Assembly: GCF_019399895.1 (NCBI RefSeq)
Contig: NC_091872.1
Location: forward strand, 5,278,395-5,342,394
DNA: 64,000 nucleotides
Reading direction: 5' to 3'
Origin: Cardiocondyla obscurior
Taxonomy: Eukaryota > Arthropoda > Insecta > Hymenoptera > Formicidae
The position numbers and the translations under genes were made by a program. Below, one piece after another: positions 24,672 through 38,308 of this stretch; position 1 is the first letter of the stretch; every line of letters starts with the position of its first letter. Below the pieces are notes generated by a model, which saw only the letters and a list, made by a program, of their open reading frames with translations, did no database searches and had not been told where the DNA came from.

Positions 24672-27129
24672 ATGCCGACAAGTATTAACGAGTTCCGCGT
24701 GAACGTCGGCTGGCTGCACGGCGCTCGGCAGGAAATTTTCAAGGACCCGGAGATACGTCAAATTTACGTAAGTTCTTTTCCCATTGATATTATACGTTAC
24801 TATTAGCGATTACAAAACTCGGTCTCTGACACTCCCCGTCGCTTTCAGCGAGGAAATCGAAGGTACCGATAAAAGAACGCGGCATTTAAATCGAAAATTT
24901 CATTATTTTAACGCCGACTTTTATCACTCGCTCCAAGCTCCGATGCGTAACGTGCGACAAAATAATGCACAATATATTTTATTGGTGATTTAATGAAGAA
25001 TAAAATTTCCTTGCCGACGATTAAAATTTCACCGAAATAACCCAACGTTTTAATATTAATTAAAATAATTACAAGAATCGATCTGCCGTTAATGCGCAAT
25101 AATAATCCACGCCAGCATCGCGCTGATGATTAATTTCCCTCGGAGATGCACAAACGGTAATCGTTACAAGAATCAAAGTTTCCGTCGGGCCTAAAATTAA
25201 GATTGATGCCCAATTGGGACTTCCCATCCAAGTTCACTAAACTCGAAGCTGCTTTCCCTTCTTTCGGCCATTTAAATTCAAACTCAATCTTCGTTCTAAT
25301 CTCGACTTCGACACGGACTTGACAGATTTTTACGTACGCTTGTACGTTGGCTCGCTGTCGTGTCGGCAAACAGATTTTGTTTACTGGTTTAGCGAGGTCG
25401 CTATATACACGTACATCGCATATACGAAGCGAGAAAATTATATTTAGCAAATGAGATCCTATCGTGTCGCACGGTATTGCTTTGCGTGACATGAGAAATA
25501 AGTATTTGCGGCTATTTGTCCACCTGCGCCTGCGCTGCATTTCGTTCGGTTTTCGATATGAAATATCGCTACGTACGCTATAAATTTTGCGTTTCAGCGT
25601 GACGAAAAATTGTTTTAAACGATTAGATTTTTATTAGGTTTATCAAGTCAAAAGAACTGACCTAGATTTTCTAACGCCGAACGAAAGGAACGCAGCTTTT
25701 ACAATATTATAATATTGTATATAATATTACGTATTACATATTTTATAAAACTCTTTGTGTACGATATGCGTGCAATGTTGAGAAAAATCTAACTTTGCTC
25801 TCTTTCTCTTTTTCACTTTTTCTCTCTCACTCTCTATCTCTCATTAAAATATGGATCAGGTATATTTACAAGTGCAGTTGCCAAACAACAGGCACCTGTC
25901 GGGTATCAGTTACAGCGGCAACGTTATACGTTTTATCTGTATTTCTGCTCCAAGAACCACCACATCGAAATAACAGCGCTCCCACATTCCGCCAGATATT
26001 TATCATGCCCTTTATTAGAGCAGTTAATTCCGATCAGCGGACCTTTTCCGCTTTCAAATTGCTTTACACTTGGAAAAAGTAATACGTCGCCGCTCCCGTG
26101 AATGAACGCCGCGATAAACGCGAACGAACGAAATGAAATATGTTCGGCGTGCATTTGAACTTGTTTGTACTAGCGGCACCCATCGATTCAATCAAGCCCG
26201 CTCGCAGATATCTCTTTACATTTACTCGCAATCGTATGTTTCACTTGTGTGCGGGAATCCATCTTTAAATCATCTATTTTTCACCCAGATCTGCGTTGGA
26301 GAATAAAAGGATCGATATCCAGTAGTATATGTCCCTCCCTTTTTTTTTTCTTTTTTTTTGTTTGTTTTTAATATGACTTTTATACCGGTGCATATGTATG
26401 TTTAAATGCATACACGTATGTGCGACACACACGACAGTTTGCGAATTCTCCTTACTACACTGAAGCTTACGGGGAATTTAATTACCAACGAGTGTAATGG
26501 GGTACAAAGCGGAATATTGCGCTTGAAAGGAATGCTTCGGCATTATATATACGAGCGCAGCTATTAGTCACGGCAAGATATGTATAGTGTACAACGAACG
26601 TAGATAGATTCGATTTTAGTATCTTATCACGTGTGGCAGAGCGTCACGTAATATATTTCATTAATGAAAGTTTCGGTTCGTTCTTTTAGTATTTGAGGTA
26701 GGAACATTTTGCCTTTATTGTTAAAGCTTGAAGGAAGATATCTGACTTTCTCACATATTATTTTATTTTCATAAACGCGAGTAATATACGCAATAATTAA
26801 GCTGATAAAAATATCAAATGTTGAAGAAGGAGTGCTTAGCTTAGGTGCGTTACCGTATTACGACCCGTGTGCAAGTTTTTTCCGCGTAAAAACTCCTCCA
26901 CTAGAATTGCCTCGGTGATAATTACGAAAATGCTGAAAAAGGTATCTTTAAACATCGCGCGATCCATTGCTATTTTCTTTCAAAAAAGGTACTTTCTCCG
27001 CGTGTGGATATTTTTTTATTACGCTACCGCTGCAAGCAACATTTATTATAGAATTATACCGCACTCGAAAGAAATAAACAGTTAATTAAAATTTTTAGCT
27101 CATATTTTTAATAACAGGTCTTTATATAT

Positions 27130-27194
<65 letters not shown>

Positions 27195-30100
27195 CGTGGA
27201 ACGTGTGCTTTTTTTATTACTTTTTACATACCATCAAATAATGGAAAAATTATTCGACGGGTTTTAACAGCAGATTTATAACCATACAAGCTTTAGACAA
27301 AAAAAAAACATTTGGGCAACGCCATTAAAAAAATGTATAAAACAAACTTTTATTTATTCACAGATTTTTATTAATTTTGTCATCTTGCGTGAGTAATAGT
27401 CGCGCGAATTCGTCGACTGAATAATTGCCGATGAATAATCGCATACTTTCTTGTGGGACCGTCGATTTCCCTCGATTATTCTTGTTTGTCGCTTATTCTT
27501 AAACATGAGAATAACTTAAAATCAAGAATTCATAATGCCCGATAATAAATTTTACCGTGATAAGACAAACGACAATAAAACGTGATTATATTCGCATAAC
27601 GAAACAAGACGGAATAATCTACGACACGCTTAAGACCGCTCCTGCTTCTACGAGCGATCATATAAGCCAGCTTATGTGATCACACGACTCCGCGTCTCGT
27701 ATCTCGTATACATATCGATCTAACCAACGGGATATACCGCGATGCGTAATCTGCTGCGTAATTAAGCGAGGCACACAATATTAAGAGAAACAATGCTAAA
27801 GATCACCTCGAAAATAGCAATAAATGTTGGCGTGTCCGCTGCGAGTCGTTTCATACATTCTAAATCCTTGTGTCGCGATTAAATTCAAGATCTTTATCTT
27901 AGACAAGCTCGTACAGTTTGTCAATTATTATTAATTTAATTATACGTGAGCTTGAATGCAAATGATGATTTTCTAATAAAAGGCTGTGTGTCTGTTATTA
28001 CGCCTTGTTTTTTAGATTCCGCGTTGGATTTAGATTCCGGTATCCGGTAGGAAATGATACACACAGCGTCGCGCCGCTATCAATAATTTCTGCTAAATGT
28101 ATGCAAAACCAAAAAGGCTTATTTCTTTAACAATTTTGTTATTTATTTTGATTCGAAAAATACTTGATTATTTAAAATAATAACTTTTGATAATATCTAT
28201 GTATATGCAGATGATATATTCTCTATATGTATATATATGTATATTAATTACGTAAGCAAAAAATATTTTAAAGGATAAAGGAACACGCCGTTGATTATAC
28301 CGCATGCCGGGACGAGATTTCAGAGACGAGGAGCTATTTTAAAATATGACAATTGTCTGCGCACCGGCTGCCAAAACTCTGTTAAAATACGATATATACG
28401 TAGCGTTTAAAGACACGCGCGATATTCTTATTGAGACGTGTGGCCTACGTCCAATTGAACCTACAGAACCTCATCGAAAAGTTTTCACGAAGTAAAGATT
28501 TTAACATATCTAACGACAGGTATGTTCAAATAAACGTCAAAAATTTTTATTTGACGGCTGACACGAGTGTTATTCGGAATAATGCTCGCAGCCGCATGTA
28601 ACACGTAGGAACTGCGAAACGGATCGCGATTGACGAATGCGTGTACACGTAACAGATTCTGTGCAATTAATCTGAGCACCGTGTGTCGAGCACCGAGAAT
28701 GACGGTCGGACAATTAGCAATGGCATTGTGCCGGAGCGTACATCGCATCCGCAATGGCGAACTATTCCCAGTTTCTGTATGTTGATTCGTTATAAAATTA
28801 TGCACCACCGTACCCATTTTCCTATCTGCATTAATATCGACCATTCAAATTTCTAACACAATTTTTGATGATGTAAATAAAGTAATTATTTTTGAATTTT
28901 ATGAATTAAATTCAATTTAAGTTCTTGATAATTTTTTTTTTTTTTAACTTCTATGCCGGTTTTTTTTAAATAGAAACATAAATGCAATATACACATGCGA
29001 TAGATGCAAGATTAAATTTATTAAATTAAAATATAACTTAATTATTGTATACGCTGCATATTATGCGGGCGCGTCGGCGAGTACAATACTATATGTATAT
29101 ATTCGTTACTGCGGTTTATATAATTGTATATCATTCATTCAAAATTTATAGGATTTAGGTATTAATCTGTAAAATTAATAATGTGTCGATTGTCGTTTCA
29201 ATTTCGACGAGGAGATTATGTTATTGTAAATTATATTTATTGTAAAACTGTTCTCAGTTATACGGCAATCCCTGTAAAAAATTAAATAATGACTGATATA
29301 AAAAATTAATCCATCGTCGTGCTTACGCAACATATGAATAATCAAATTTATAAATTATGATGGAATTTATAATTCTGTACTATAACAATACGAGGCATGA
29401 GGATATTACGCTGTAACGACGGGATTGCTCGTTTAATGTAACTATGACTATTCGATTGGCTATTATTCACTTGAGAATAATATTCAGGCACTCTCTGCAT
29501 ACCCTTAAATCGTCAAATCAAACAGTTATTTTATCTTCAATTCGAAAAAGCGCATAAATCTTCCCGACAGTGCTCTTTTTCCAAACTTTTCACATCAACA
29601 CTGCAACTTTTATGCGCTAAAATTTATCTTTAGTATTATTTTAACAACAAGTAACTTGAACTTTTCTATTTTTGTAAGATCTTGCAGCTAACAAAATCAC
29701 GATCAAATTATTAGTTAACTTTTAACTTGCTTTTCAAAATTTGATTTTTAAAAAAAAGCATATAATATATTAATTAAATAATTTCTGCACGTTAATTTAT
29801 TTGTTCACAAACAAAGTTTAACCTATTATCTCCTGTTTAAACCGTTTAAACTCTCCTTAAATTAAATCAAAGATTTATCTAAGTCAAATAATAAATTCAA
29901 TTTATGGAACGTTTATTACGCCGTTTAATTTTGCAGCAGAATATATTATTTGTAGATTAATGTAATTATAATATTTAGGGAAGCTTGCGTTTAAAATAAA
30001 TACACTAAAATAAATTATAAATATAATGAAATTATTGTTATTGTACGTAAAAAGACTTTAATTATTATTATTTCACCGCGTAATTTTTATATATTAGAAT

Positions 30101-30198
30101 TAGATTTTGATCAAGAATAGAACGCATCTATATTTGTCACCTGCAAACTTAATACTTGCCACGTGAATATATATGTACGGATGTGTGTGTATTATACA

Positions 30199-30255
<57 letters not shown>

Positions 30256-33200
30256 CGTCTACATACAAGTTTATCAAAGCGTAAAATGAGTGGTAACTAT
30301 CATTTTCAAGGTCCGAGCGTTAGTTAAAGACGATAAGATATAGTAAACGGGCTACGAAATAGTCGTTAACGTACGAGCGATAAGTCGTGGAAATAGCACC
30401 GCACATATTTCATTAGAGCCGTATAATAGCGAGAGAACTTACTCGGCATCAATATTTATTATCTTATGGCTGCGGAATGTGCGCGGTGGAACGCGCAAAG
30501 ATTTGCCGTAAACGGATTTACACCGTAGTGTAGTACAGCACGAAAGACAAGCGTTCTTATCAAGGTGTCTATTCTCGACGCGATATTGAATGTAAAGGCC
30601 GAACCTGCGTTAACTTTCGCCGTTACAAGTCTTATCTTATGCCCTGTTTGTGTCGAAGAATGGTCGTGGTATACTACAGAGAGAGAGAGAGAGTGAGAGA
30701 GAGATAAATATACCGAAAGCAAATCAAGTTGGTAGCGGAAAAAATATGATAGCAGTCGAATTAGCCAATTAGGATTATATTAATGTGGATCAAATATTAT
30801 AGTTTATAAAAAGATGCCGACTAAAGTGACGCTCGACTCTTTGATCGCAACTTTGATTGTCACAGTTCAATAACAGCGAGTTTTTGCAGATTTTGTAATT
30901 TTTCTGACATAGAAAAACGCGTTTTTACAAGAAAATGACAAGAAAATTATAAGCTTGACCCTGCGTATGCATTTATTACACGCATTCAAGCGAAAGAATA
31001 TAAATCAAATGATATTAATCAAGTTTAAAATTCCATGAATAAAGTTCGTTAAAGATTCAGCCCTCGTTGACCATTTAGATTCTATATACGGCATACATAA
31101 CGTGAAAGACATACATATACATGTCTGCGATAAATAGGCGATGTAAATGCACCGAAGTCAATTGCACTTAATTTTTCTCTTTAATTTAAAAAATGTGCTC
31201 GCCTAAGTTTTGCAATAAGTTGTTCAATTATTGCTGCTGCAGCCACTAGAATACTATATAATAGCCGAGAATTTATATTGCTTGCCAGGTTCAGATTTAT
31301 CGCGAACAAGCTTCGCGCTCCAACTGATATTACGCTCCACTTCCTTAACTGAATCAAACATTGTCATTTCAACTATTGTTGTTGCTCATGTTACGTAAAT
31401 TATTACTAATAATAGTCATAACAGTCACTTTCTAAAATCGCGATTATTATATTATTATTATAGCTGATATTAATGTATTTACAATTAATTCGACATAAGA
31501 TGGACTATGGTACAAACGCTTTCGTTTTTAAAATAAAAAAAAAAGAAATTAAAAATATACATATAAATTTTAAATCAACTCTATACGTATTATACGATTT
31601 TAATGAGTATTTATAAACGCATTAAGCATAAATACTAAGTAATAGACGTGCAAGAATACATTATTCAAACGTTAATAATTAACTACGAGAATGTGCAATC
31701 ATATTACACTTCTTACTATTATTTTTATCTCGATCAAACAAAAATTGCCCACTGTTTTTTTTTACTCTCTGTCGAAACTTTAAGGGTCGATTGTCCTAAC
31801 TTCTTAATAAAATGGCTTATCTGAAGTTACCTGCTACGTATCTTCATTTATTTAGGAAGAAGATAAAAATGTTGGAAATATGTTTGCCATTGGGTAACAT
31901 TTACCAAAAAGTTAGAACAATCGGACCCGAGCTTTGCTTCTCGAATTACCGTCGCTGAAGGGTTCAATCGATATTTGGGACTGGACAGGGTCATCCAGCG
32001 TTTCGGCATTGCGCGTCTTGCGGTTATTGTCCCGAGCGAGAAATTCTTTAAATTAAGAAGCTTCCTTTTTCTTTTAAGTTTATTTATGACATTGTTACAA
32101 CAATGTCACACTTGTTTTACGTTTTTTATTAATAACCACCACCAATCGTACGGCAATATACATATGTATTTTAATTTTCAATAATAATGATATTTGAGTT
32201 AAAAAGAAAGAAACACAGATTGAATTATGCGAAATCGCGATATTTAAAGCCTCCGTCCGCGAGTGCATAATTATTACTTCATTCCATAATTAAATTTATA
32301 TAATATAATGATGGTAGGTAATATATGTGCAAAATGAACCAAGTTATTAATTTACGACACGATAACGCGATATGTAATTACGCGTTACATATAAATTAGG
32401 TTCAAGTTTCCATCGCTTGTACTCTCTTGGATCCTCAAAACTCGGTACCCCTTGAAAAAGTATTGACTGGCCAATATTGACGAAATATACAAATTAATTG
32501 ATTTTAATAAGTCAATTCGCAGAGCTAGGGTTTTCATGTTGTAAGATCCAAAGACACAAATAAAGTTACAACTCGGTTGAATGGTTTTTGCGCGAGTGGA
32601 GATTTTGCAGATCGAAAGGCGGTGGAACGAATAAAAGTTAACGAGCAACGCTGGCTCGCCCCGCCAGATTTAATCAAGCTGTAACGAAGATATCTTTTTA
32701 ATGCCCATTGTGCGACGGAGTCAGAGGCTGGGCGAGATCGAACACGCCGGCGAGTTACGCGAGCGCGCATCCCGGTGTCGATCTCGGTTTCCATTTTGAT
32801 TGCAACAGTATGGAAAAGAAACGCGCGGAGCACGGCATAACGCATTCTTCGCTACAGCAATCTTGCCGATGCGACGGTCTCTTGCGTAACCAACGCGGCG
32901 TTATTCAATTGCGGCGTCTCAAGGTTTCCACCTCAATGTTCACGCGAGCGTTCGAAAAGATTCAACGTTCCGCGCGTTTGCTTTCTCGAGCCGACTCGCG
33001 ACTTTTCCGACCCGTTCCTGTCCTTTATAATTATTTATCAGCCACCTTTCGTACTCGGCTGACCCGTAAATCGTCACTATTTATTCGAACCGTGTTGTCT
33101 TATTACGTGGGAAAGGAGTTTTCTCTCAAACCTAACGAACGAAGACAGACAGACAAACAAACAAACAAACGGGTACTTGTCACGGAATTCAAGGTATACA

Positions 33201-36200
33201 CGAATGAAATGAAATAGAGATGGGAATAATTTTATTTCAAATACCGTGACGGTATCGATGTGAAAACTACCCTTTTAGGCGCAAAATGCAGGATTGAATC
33301 GCGAACTAGACGAGATGCGACTAAGCAAACTTTGATACACCTATTCGACAGAGTATTTAAAAGATTTTTGCCTCCTTGATAAAAAACCTTTTGCGTCATA
33401 GAACCTTCTTCCGGTTTGCCATTCGGCGACGCAGCTCGACGCGTTCATTTATGCGACAGCGAAAACGATCGTCCATACCGCGAGATGATATTCTAATGTA
33501 AGACATATGCAGCACGTCGTGAGTCGCTGCTTCTCTTGGATCGAGTAATGACATTCTATTTATATGATTAAGAACGACCGAAAATAAACAGGCGCATTCG
33601 ATTATCTATTTCGAGAGCCCGTCATCTCGAAGGTCGAATTACAAATTTTGTATTCAAGGGTATTAAGCACCACGTACCTCGGTACCCACGCTCGTTAAAT
33701 CGATCGCCGCCTTACGACGCGCGCGACCTGCATTGCAGTTACTGAATAAGGACGCATGTAATCAGATTTTCCAATTTTATCGCGCTTTAATTATACAGCT
33801 TTGCAAAAAAGCATATATGTCGCGCGATGTGACTATATCATGTGATAAAGGTTATAATATCTGCGATTACGTATATACATGTATGTCGCGCCCGACCAGC
33901 CATGTGTGCAATATTAAAAGTCTAATTCGTATATAAAGAAACGTACGTATGGTAATATCGCAGGCTGACGGATAGCGTTAACGGGATTTTTCAACAAATA
34001 AATTTTTTTTTCTTGTTTGCTACGAATTTTGCATGCCGTTTTTAGTTCTTGCAATTAATCGCTGAATGATTCATCAAGAATTCCATACACGCGATGTGCG
34101 TTACATTGACCGCTTCACCGAACACTGTCGAACATCTGTCAATTGCGAAATGCAAAAATATATTCGGTATTTTATTGTACAATTTGACAAACGATTATTA
34201 CATACTTAATTAAAAATGTGTGGCTGGAAATATGAGTTTTGGACTTGAACGTCTTTATATTTTGCAATTATGTTATCAGAAGTACGAGAGTGCCTTGAAT
34301 TTTTTTTAATAATAAGCCTCAAAATTTCTCGCGCAACGTAATTTTCACGTCAATGCCGAAAGTCGAAATGCAGATATGATTTCGAGCATTAAATCTTATT
34401 ACTTTTTAATATTTAAATTTCATCAACGGATTTAAATCGAGATATTATTTCATTTATACATCACACATATAAATAATGCTTCAGATTGTAAATCAATATT
34501 CGCTAATTGGATTTACGTTATGCTCGAATAGTCGTTTGTTCACCGTATTTGACTTATTACTGCGAATAGTTGAAATAGATTTATTTTCATCGATATATTT
34601 TTTTACGTTATACCGACAACCATCTCGTGCGCGCGTACTTGGAAATATCTCAGCTTGTGTGTGCATACATAATTTTATATATGAATTTTTATAGTATAAT
34701 ACGACGATGATGATACTGTTGCGCCATTATTAAAAGAAGTAACGAAGAAATAAATAAATAATACACCACTATAGTCACATATACCTAGCCAAACAATTTT
34801 TGACATATTTACGGCTTATTGGCATTCGCATATTTCTGCTAAAGGCATAAATACATAAAAAAAAATGCGTCGTCAAACGCAAATTTATTTTTCTATAAAA
34901 GAAGCTAGTAGACGCTGCGAAGATTGCAACAATTCTTGCGAAAATTGCTGTTTACTTGTCTAAAGTGAGATATCAATTTACTTATCCGCGAATCACATGA
35001 AACAGCATAAGTTTGCGTAAAGTGTCGACTTAATCAGGCAAAGAGCATTATATCGCATAGCGTTTGTCTATCGACAATTTTAATCGCAGAAGGAGAGTTG
35101 CTTAACATTTTATATTAAGATATTTCTATAGAATAAGTTTCTTTATCAAAGCCGTGACTGCGAACGCAATCTATCGTTAGACAATCTCACAAACTTTGTA
35201 ACTACAAAACTTTAAAATTTAGTTCTCTCTCCCTCTCTCTCTCTTCCTATTTGAATCACGTTGCGCGTTTCATTAATGTTTTCCCTGTACCTTGTACATC
35301 TTTTACCGACAATGTTATACACGGCAACTGTTGAAAGAATTGCTATAATAATAGCTGTAACATTGTTACGTATTATATTTAAATTTCAGAATAATTGGAA
35401 GCTACATTTTTTGTAAAGTTAAGAAGCAAATTAAGTTTTTTATTCTTTCTATCGTTTTTATTTAATGTGCAAAAAATTAATTTTATACTACAATGTTAGC
35501 TGATAATAATATTGTATTTAAATAATAAATAGCATTGAGAAAAATTTATGTTTAAAATTACATAATTTAATAAAAGCGATTCTTTAATTAAAAATTAATA
35601 TTTTTGCGTTAGCAATTAAAAATCTCCGCGGAGATAAATAAATACAAGCTTGTAGTAACATCGTGATGTTAATCGTGTTGCAAGCGACGGTGCTTAGTTA
35701 TGTAGTTCGTCGAGTCTTTATTTAAAAATAGACTTTCGGATACGAAATGGACGTCCATAACGACACACTGAATAGTCGTCGTACATTATGCATAAAGTAG
35801 CACGAAGATGGAAACTATACAGCGAATAATGAAGCTCGGACATTTGGCACGCGCTGAGGTTTGTGTTGGCCGAGCACCGATTTGTCGTTGCTCTGCTGCT
35901 CCACACTTTATCGACGATTTGACGATTTCACGAAGAATACGCCCGTGGAAAATTACAGCTAGACGATCATCGCAGACGAAAATCACTCTCGTAACCGAAT
36001 TTTACACGTTAGATATACATATTTCAAAAGCTCCTACACACGCGCATGTATATTGTCAGACATGTGACCGAACTATGCGGAAGCCAGATTTGTCTGGTCT
36101 TTACGATAAATTGCGAAATCATGATAATCTTGGCTTCCTATTGGAGATCAATGTCGCAACAACGAGTTTTATTATTTACGGGAAAATTCCTGTCCGCTTT

Positions 36201-36969
36201 AACCAAGCACGTTTGACGGAGTTAAGCACAACTGTTTCGAGAAGCAACCAAACGGTCCCTATAGCATAATTTAAATCTTATAGACAACAATTTCTAATTA
36301 GACTAAAATGTTCCTTCAGTCTTATTACCTTGTCGCCTACTTTTAGAAATAAGTAACTTCCAAGGGAATAATTAATCAACTTTTGACAGTATTAATTTTA
36401 TCACTCGATACGTCTCTTACACGTAAATATAAAAATATATGCGTGCAACCTTATTGCGCAGAGAATCTTGTTATGCAAAAATTATGACACGGCGTTAAAA
36501 TAAAAATTCTTCGAAATATTTATTGCAATTTTTAACGTTATCAACAACAACGTAGTTGCCGTCATATCTCGTTGTCGGGAGCCTGCACTCGGCTGTACAG
36601 AATCAGAACTCTTGAAAAATCTTAATAGCGATGCTGAGAATCAGTTCGAAAGTGTTTATCGTTCACGCCTTTCTATGCGCATTAACAAAACCGTGCAATA
36701 AATAAACGTGCCGTTTTCGGAACGGAGGGAAAAAATTCTGAGGCAAAACACCGATTCTTATATTGTCGGGTGAGTTATGTATGCTATTCACGTTTCAGGA
36801 GGGCTTCGATGTAAGCGATGCGAATCGCGTATTAAGCTTACGATCCCTCGACGGTTGCCCTGACAAATTGCGAAAGGCACGATACATTGTGAGCTTAAAA
36901 AATAAACGAGAGGATCAACAGCGAGATGCTTTGGCCGAGGCGTTTTATGATATGAGCAAAATTCCGACG
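24672..36969 (+). CDS. Unrecognised gene, two coding exons seen (3' end uncertain)
   Basis: Exon 1 is 24672-24767 (32 codons, from ATG in MPTSINEFRVNVGWLHGARQ, donor TAC|GTAAGT). Exon 2 is 36799-36969 (57 codons, acceptor CGTTTCAG, donor ACG|GTACGT). Both are phase 0 and open throughout, giving 89 residues rich in Arg, Asp, Glu and Lys. Exon 2 contains LSLRSLDGCPDKLRKARYIV and ends EAFYDMSKIPT. There is no signal peptide, membrane segment or domain I recognise. One possible last exon is 38260-38337 (acceptor after a pyrimidine tract, phase 0, stop TAG), which would give 114 aa. The 12 kb intron and the GC-rich leader resemble a regulated gene. Alternatively these are leader exons of the octopamine receptor downstream. 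Function unknown. Confidence 0.45.
27122..27191. repeat. (AT)n microsatellite
   Basis: About 70 bp of nearly pure alternating T and A, the longest such run in the window. Confidence 0.95.
30201..30250. repeat. (AT)n microsatellite
   Basis: About 50 bp of alternating T and A, preceded by TG/TA-rich sequence. Confidence 0.93.
31784..31927. mobile_element. Short inverted-repeat element (MITE-like)
   Basis: 144 bp with terminal inverted repeats of about 25-30 bp. The left end is GGGTCGATTGTCCTAACTTC; the right end, read in reverse, is GGGTCCGATTGTTCTAACTT. No clear target-site duplication was found. Too short to encode anything. Confidence 0.55.
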
Positions 36970-37779
36970 GTACGTTTCTTGGTGAACAAGAATCTCGGGC
37001 TCTTCTCAATTACGTCGGATATATTTTTACGCTTAATTGTTAACGTATCACGGGCGGAACATTGAAACGCTTAATATGAAATATGACATTTCGACGAAAC
37101 GACGGAACCAGACGGTGCCTTTCCTAACTGTTCTTCATGGGCCTCGGTGATAAAGCTTTTTATGCGTGACACACGAATGCGCGAAAATGCGAGAAATTCT
37201 CATTATACCGGGAGCGATAAGACACGAGGCCGACTCATCATTGATCTTTCGAATTCTGTGGGGTCTGCCCTTGGCCAGCCTTAACGTCGAGAATTCTACT
37301 TATATTCAATAGACGCCTGTGTGCGTGCGATTTACCCACCCGGCATCGTTACGTGATGCGATTCACTGCCGCATAAACGAGATATGCGCTTCGATTTTTC
37401 CTGTGAATATGTATGCGTACGCGTGAGAGTCTAGTGAAGATATTAAAAAAAGTGAAAACTTGCCTCGACGTTTGTACTAATAATAACTCAACTGCATCAG
37501 TTTACTGGAATTTGTTCGGGTAACAGATGCAATTTTATTTAATTTTCTCGAACAGCTTCCTGACAGAGTAGCTGTCATATTTGTGTAATATTCTCATATA
37601 CGATGCGCGGGTGAGAAAGAGATAGCTCTTTTTATCACTTTATTAATAGTTTAATTAATTAAAGTTACAAATAAAATGAAAATACTTTCTTTTATTTTAT
37701 AACATTAAAAGAAACCATGAGCGTTATTTTTTAAGAGACCCCAATAACAATACATGCAAAAAAAAGTCATGCGACTTAC

Positions 37780-37823
37780 CATTCTGCATGAACTACAGCG
37801 GAGTTGTAGCGATCGGCCGGTGA
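37780..37823 (-). CDS. Candidate 44 nt internal exon of an unknown minus-strand gene
   Basis: On the minus strand a pyrimidine-rich tract and acceptor (ttatgttacag) precede 44 nt that are open in two frames, one reading SPADRYNSAVVHAE, followed by a near-consensus donor (ATG|GTAAGTC). The segment is too short to identify. It might join the minus-strand segment starting at 38308, since a cut at 38268 would keep the SPADRY frame open, but that is speculative. Confidence 0.3.
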
Positions 37824-38154
37824 CTGTAACATAAAATGGAAAATATTATTGTAGATATGCCAGTATATTCGTTAATAAAATTAATAAAAAAAAAGTAAAA
37901 ATAATTTTTTTTTTAATGATTTTATACAAAAAATTGATGCTTACATAAAAGTTGCTCCGCCGATGCAGGATGCCCGTCCCGGGCCTGCTCCTCCTCTCAG
38001 ATAGATGAGACGAGTCGAGTCATCCTTCCGCGTATGGCACACTCGCGAACGCGCCCGATTAATTATTTGTCGCAAAAATTAATTCTTTAACACTTTCGCG
38101 CGATAGTTTACGCATTCCCGTTAAAAAATTTTAATATAAAAGAAGAACGTCCGA

Positions 38155-38308
38155 TTACTGCGGAACTCCCGAAGCGACCGACGAACTATCTGCAGTTCGT
38201 ATTATAGTTTCGGCGTGCGACACTTTATTTCTTCCACTTTTTTCCACCGGGAATGTCAGGCTGGTACCTCCTTCGACGAAAGTCGTCCTCTGGATTTTCT
38301 GGATCCAT
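38155..38308 (-). CDS. Candidate minus-strand exon after a strong acceptor
   Basis: On the minus strand a very strong acceptor (ctttttttgtttcag) is followed directly by ATG. One frame reads MDPENPEDDFRRRRYQPDIP and stops after 27 codons at 38225. Another frame, starting one base later, stays open for 50 codons (TTFVEGGTSLTFPVEKSG and on) to a TAA at 38155. No family is recognised. The opposite strand also has an alternative exon reading over 38260-38337, so at most one of these is real. Confidence 0.3.

Larger units (their letters stand above)
24768..36798. other. 12 kb intron or intergenic DNA, no internal exon supported
   Basis: AT-rich sequence with two long TA arrays, a small inverted-repeat element (31784-31927) and many isolated frames. 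The longest frames (32708-33217, 169 aa; 35808-36269, 153 aa; 28485-28844 minus, 119 aa) have no recognisable domain, no matching splice sites and composition typical of chance frames. Confidence 0.4.

Noticed and set aside
28485..28844. 119 aa minus-strand open frame
   Set aside because: No domain, no neighbours on that strand, ordinary AT-rich surroundings.
32708..33217. 169 aa plus-strand open frame
   Set aside because: No domain or splice context; its end runs through a CAAA simple repeat, and overlapping minus-strand frames are equally open.
35808..36269. 153 aa plus-strand open frame
   Set aside because: Composition and lack of any recognisable motif suggest chance; no supporting splice sites.
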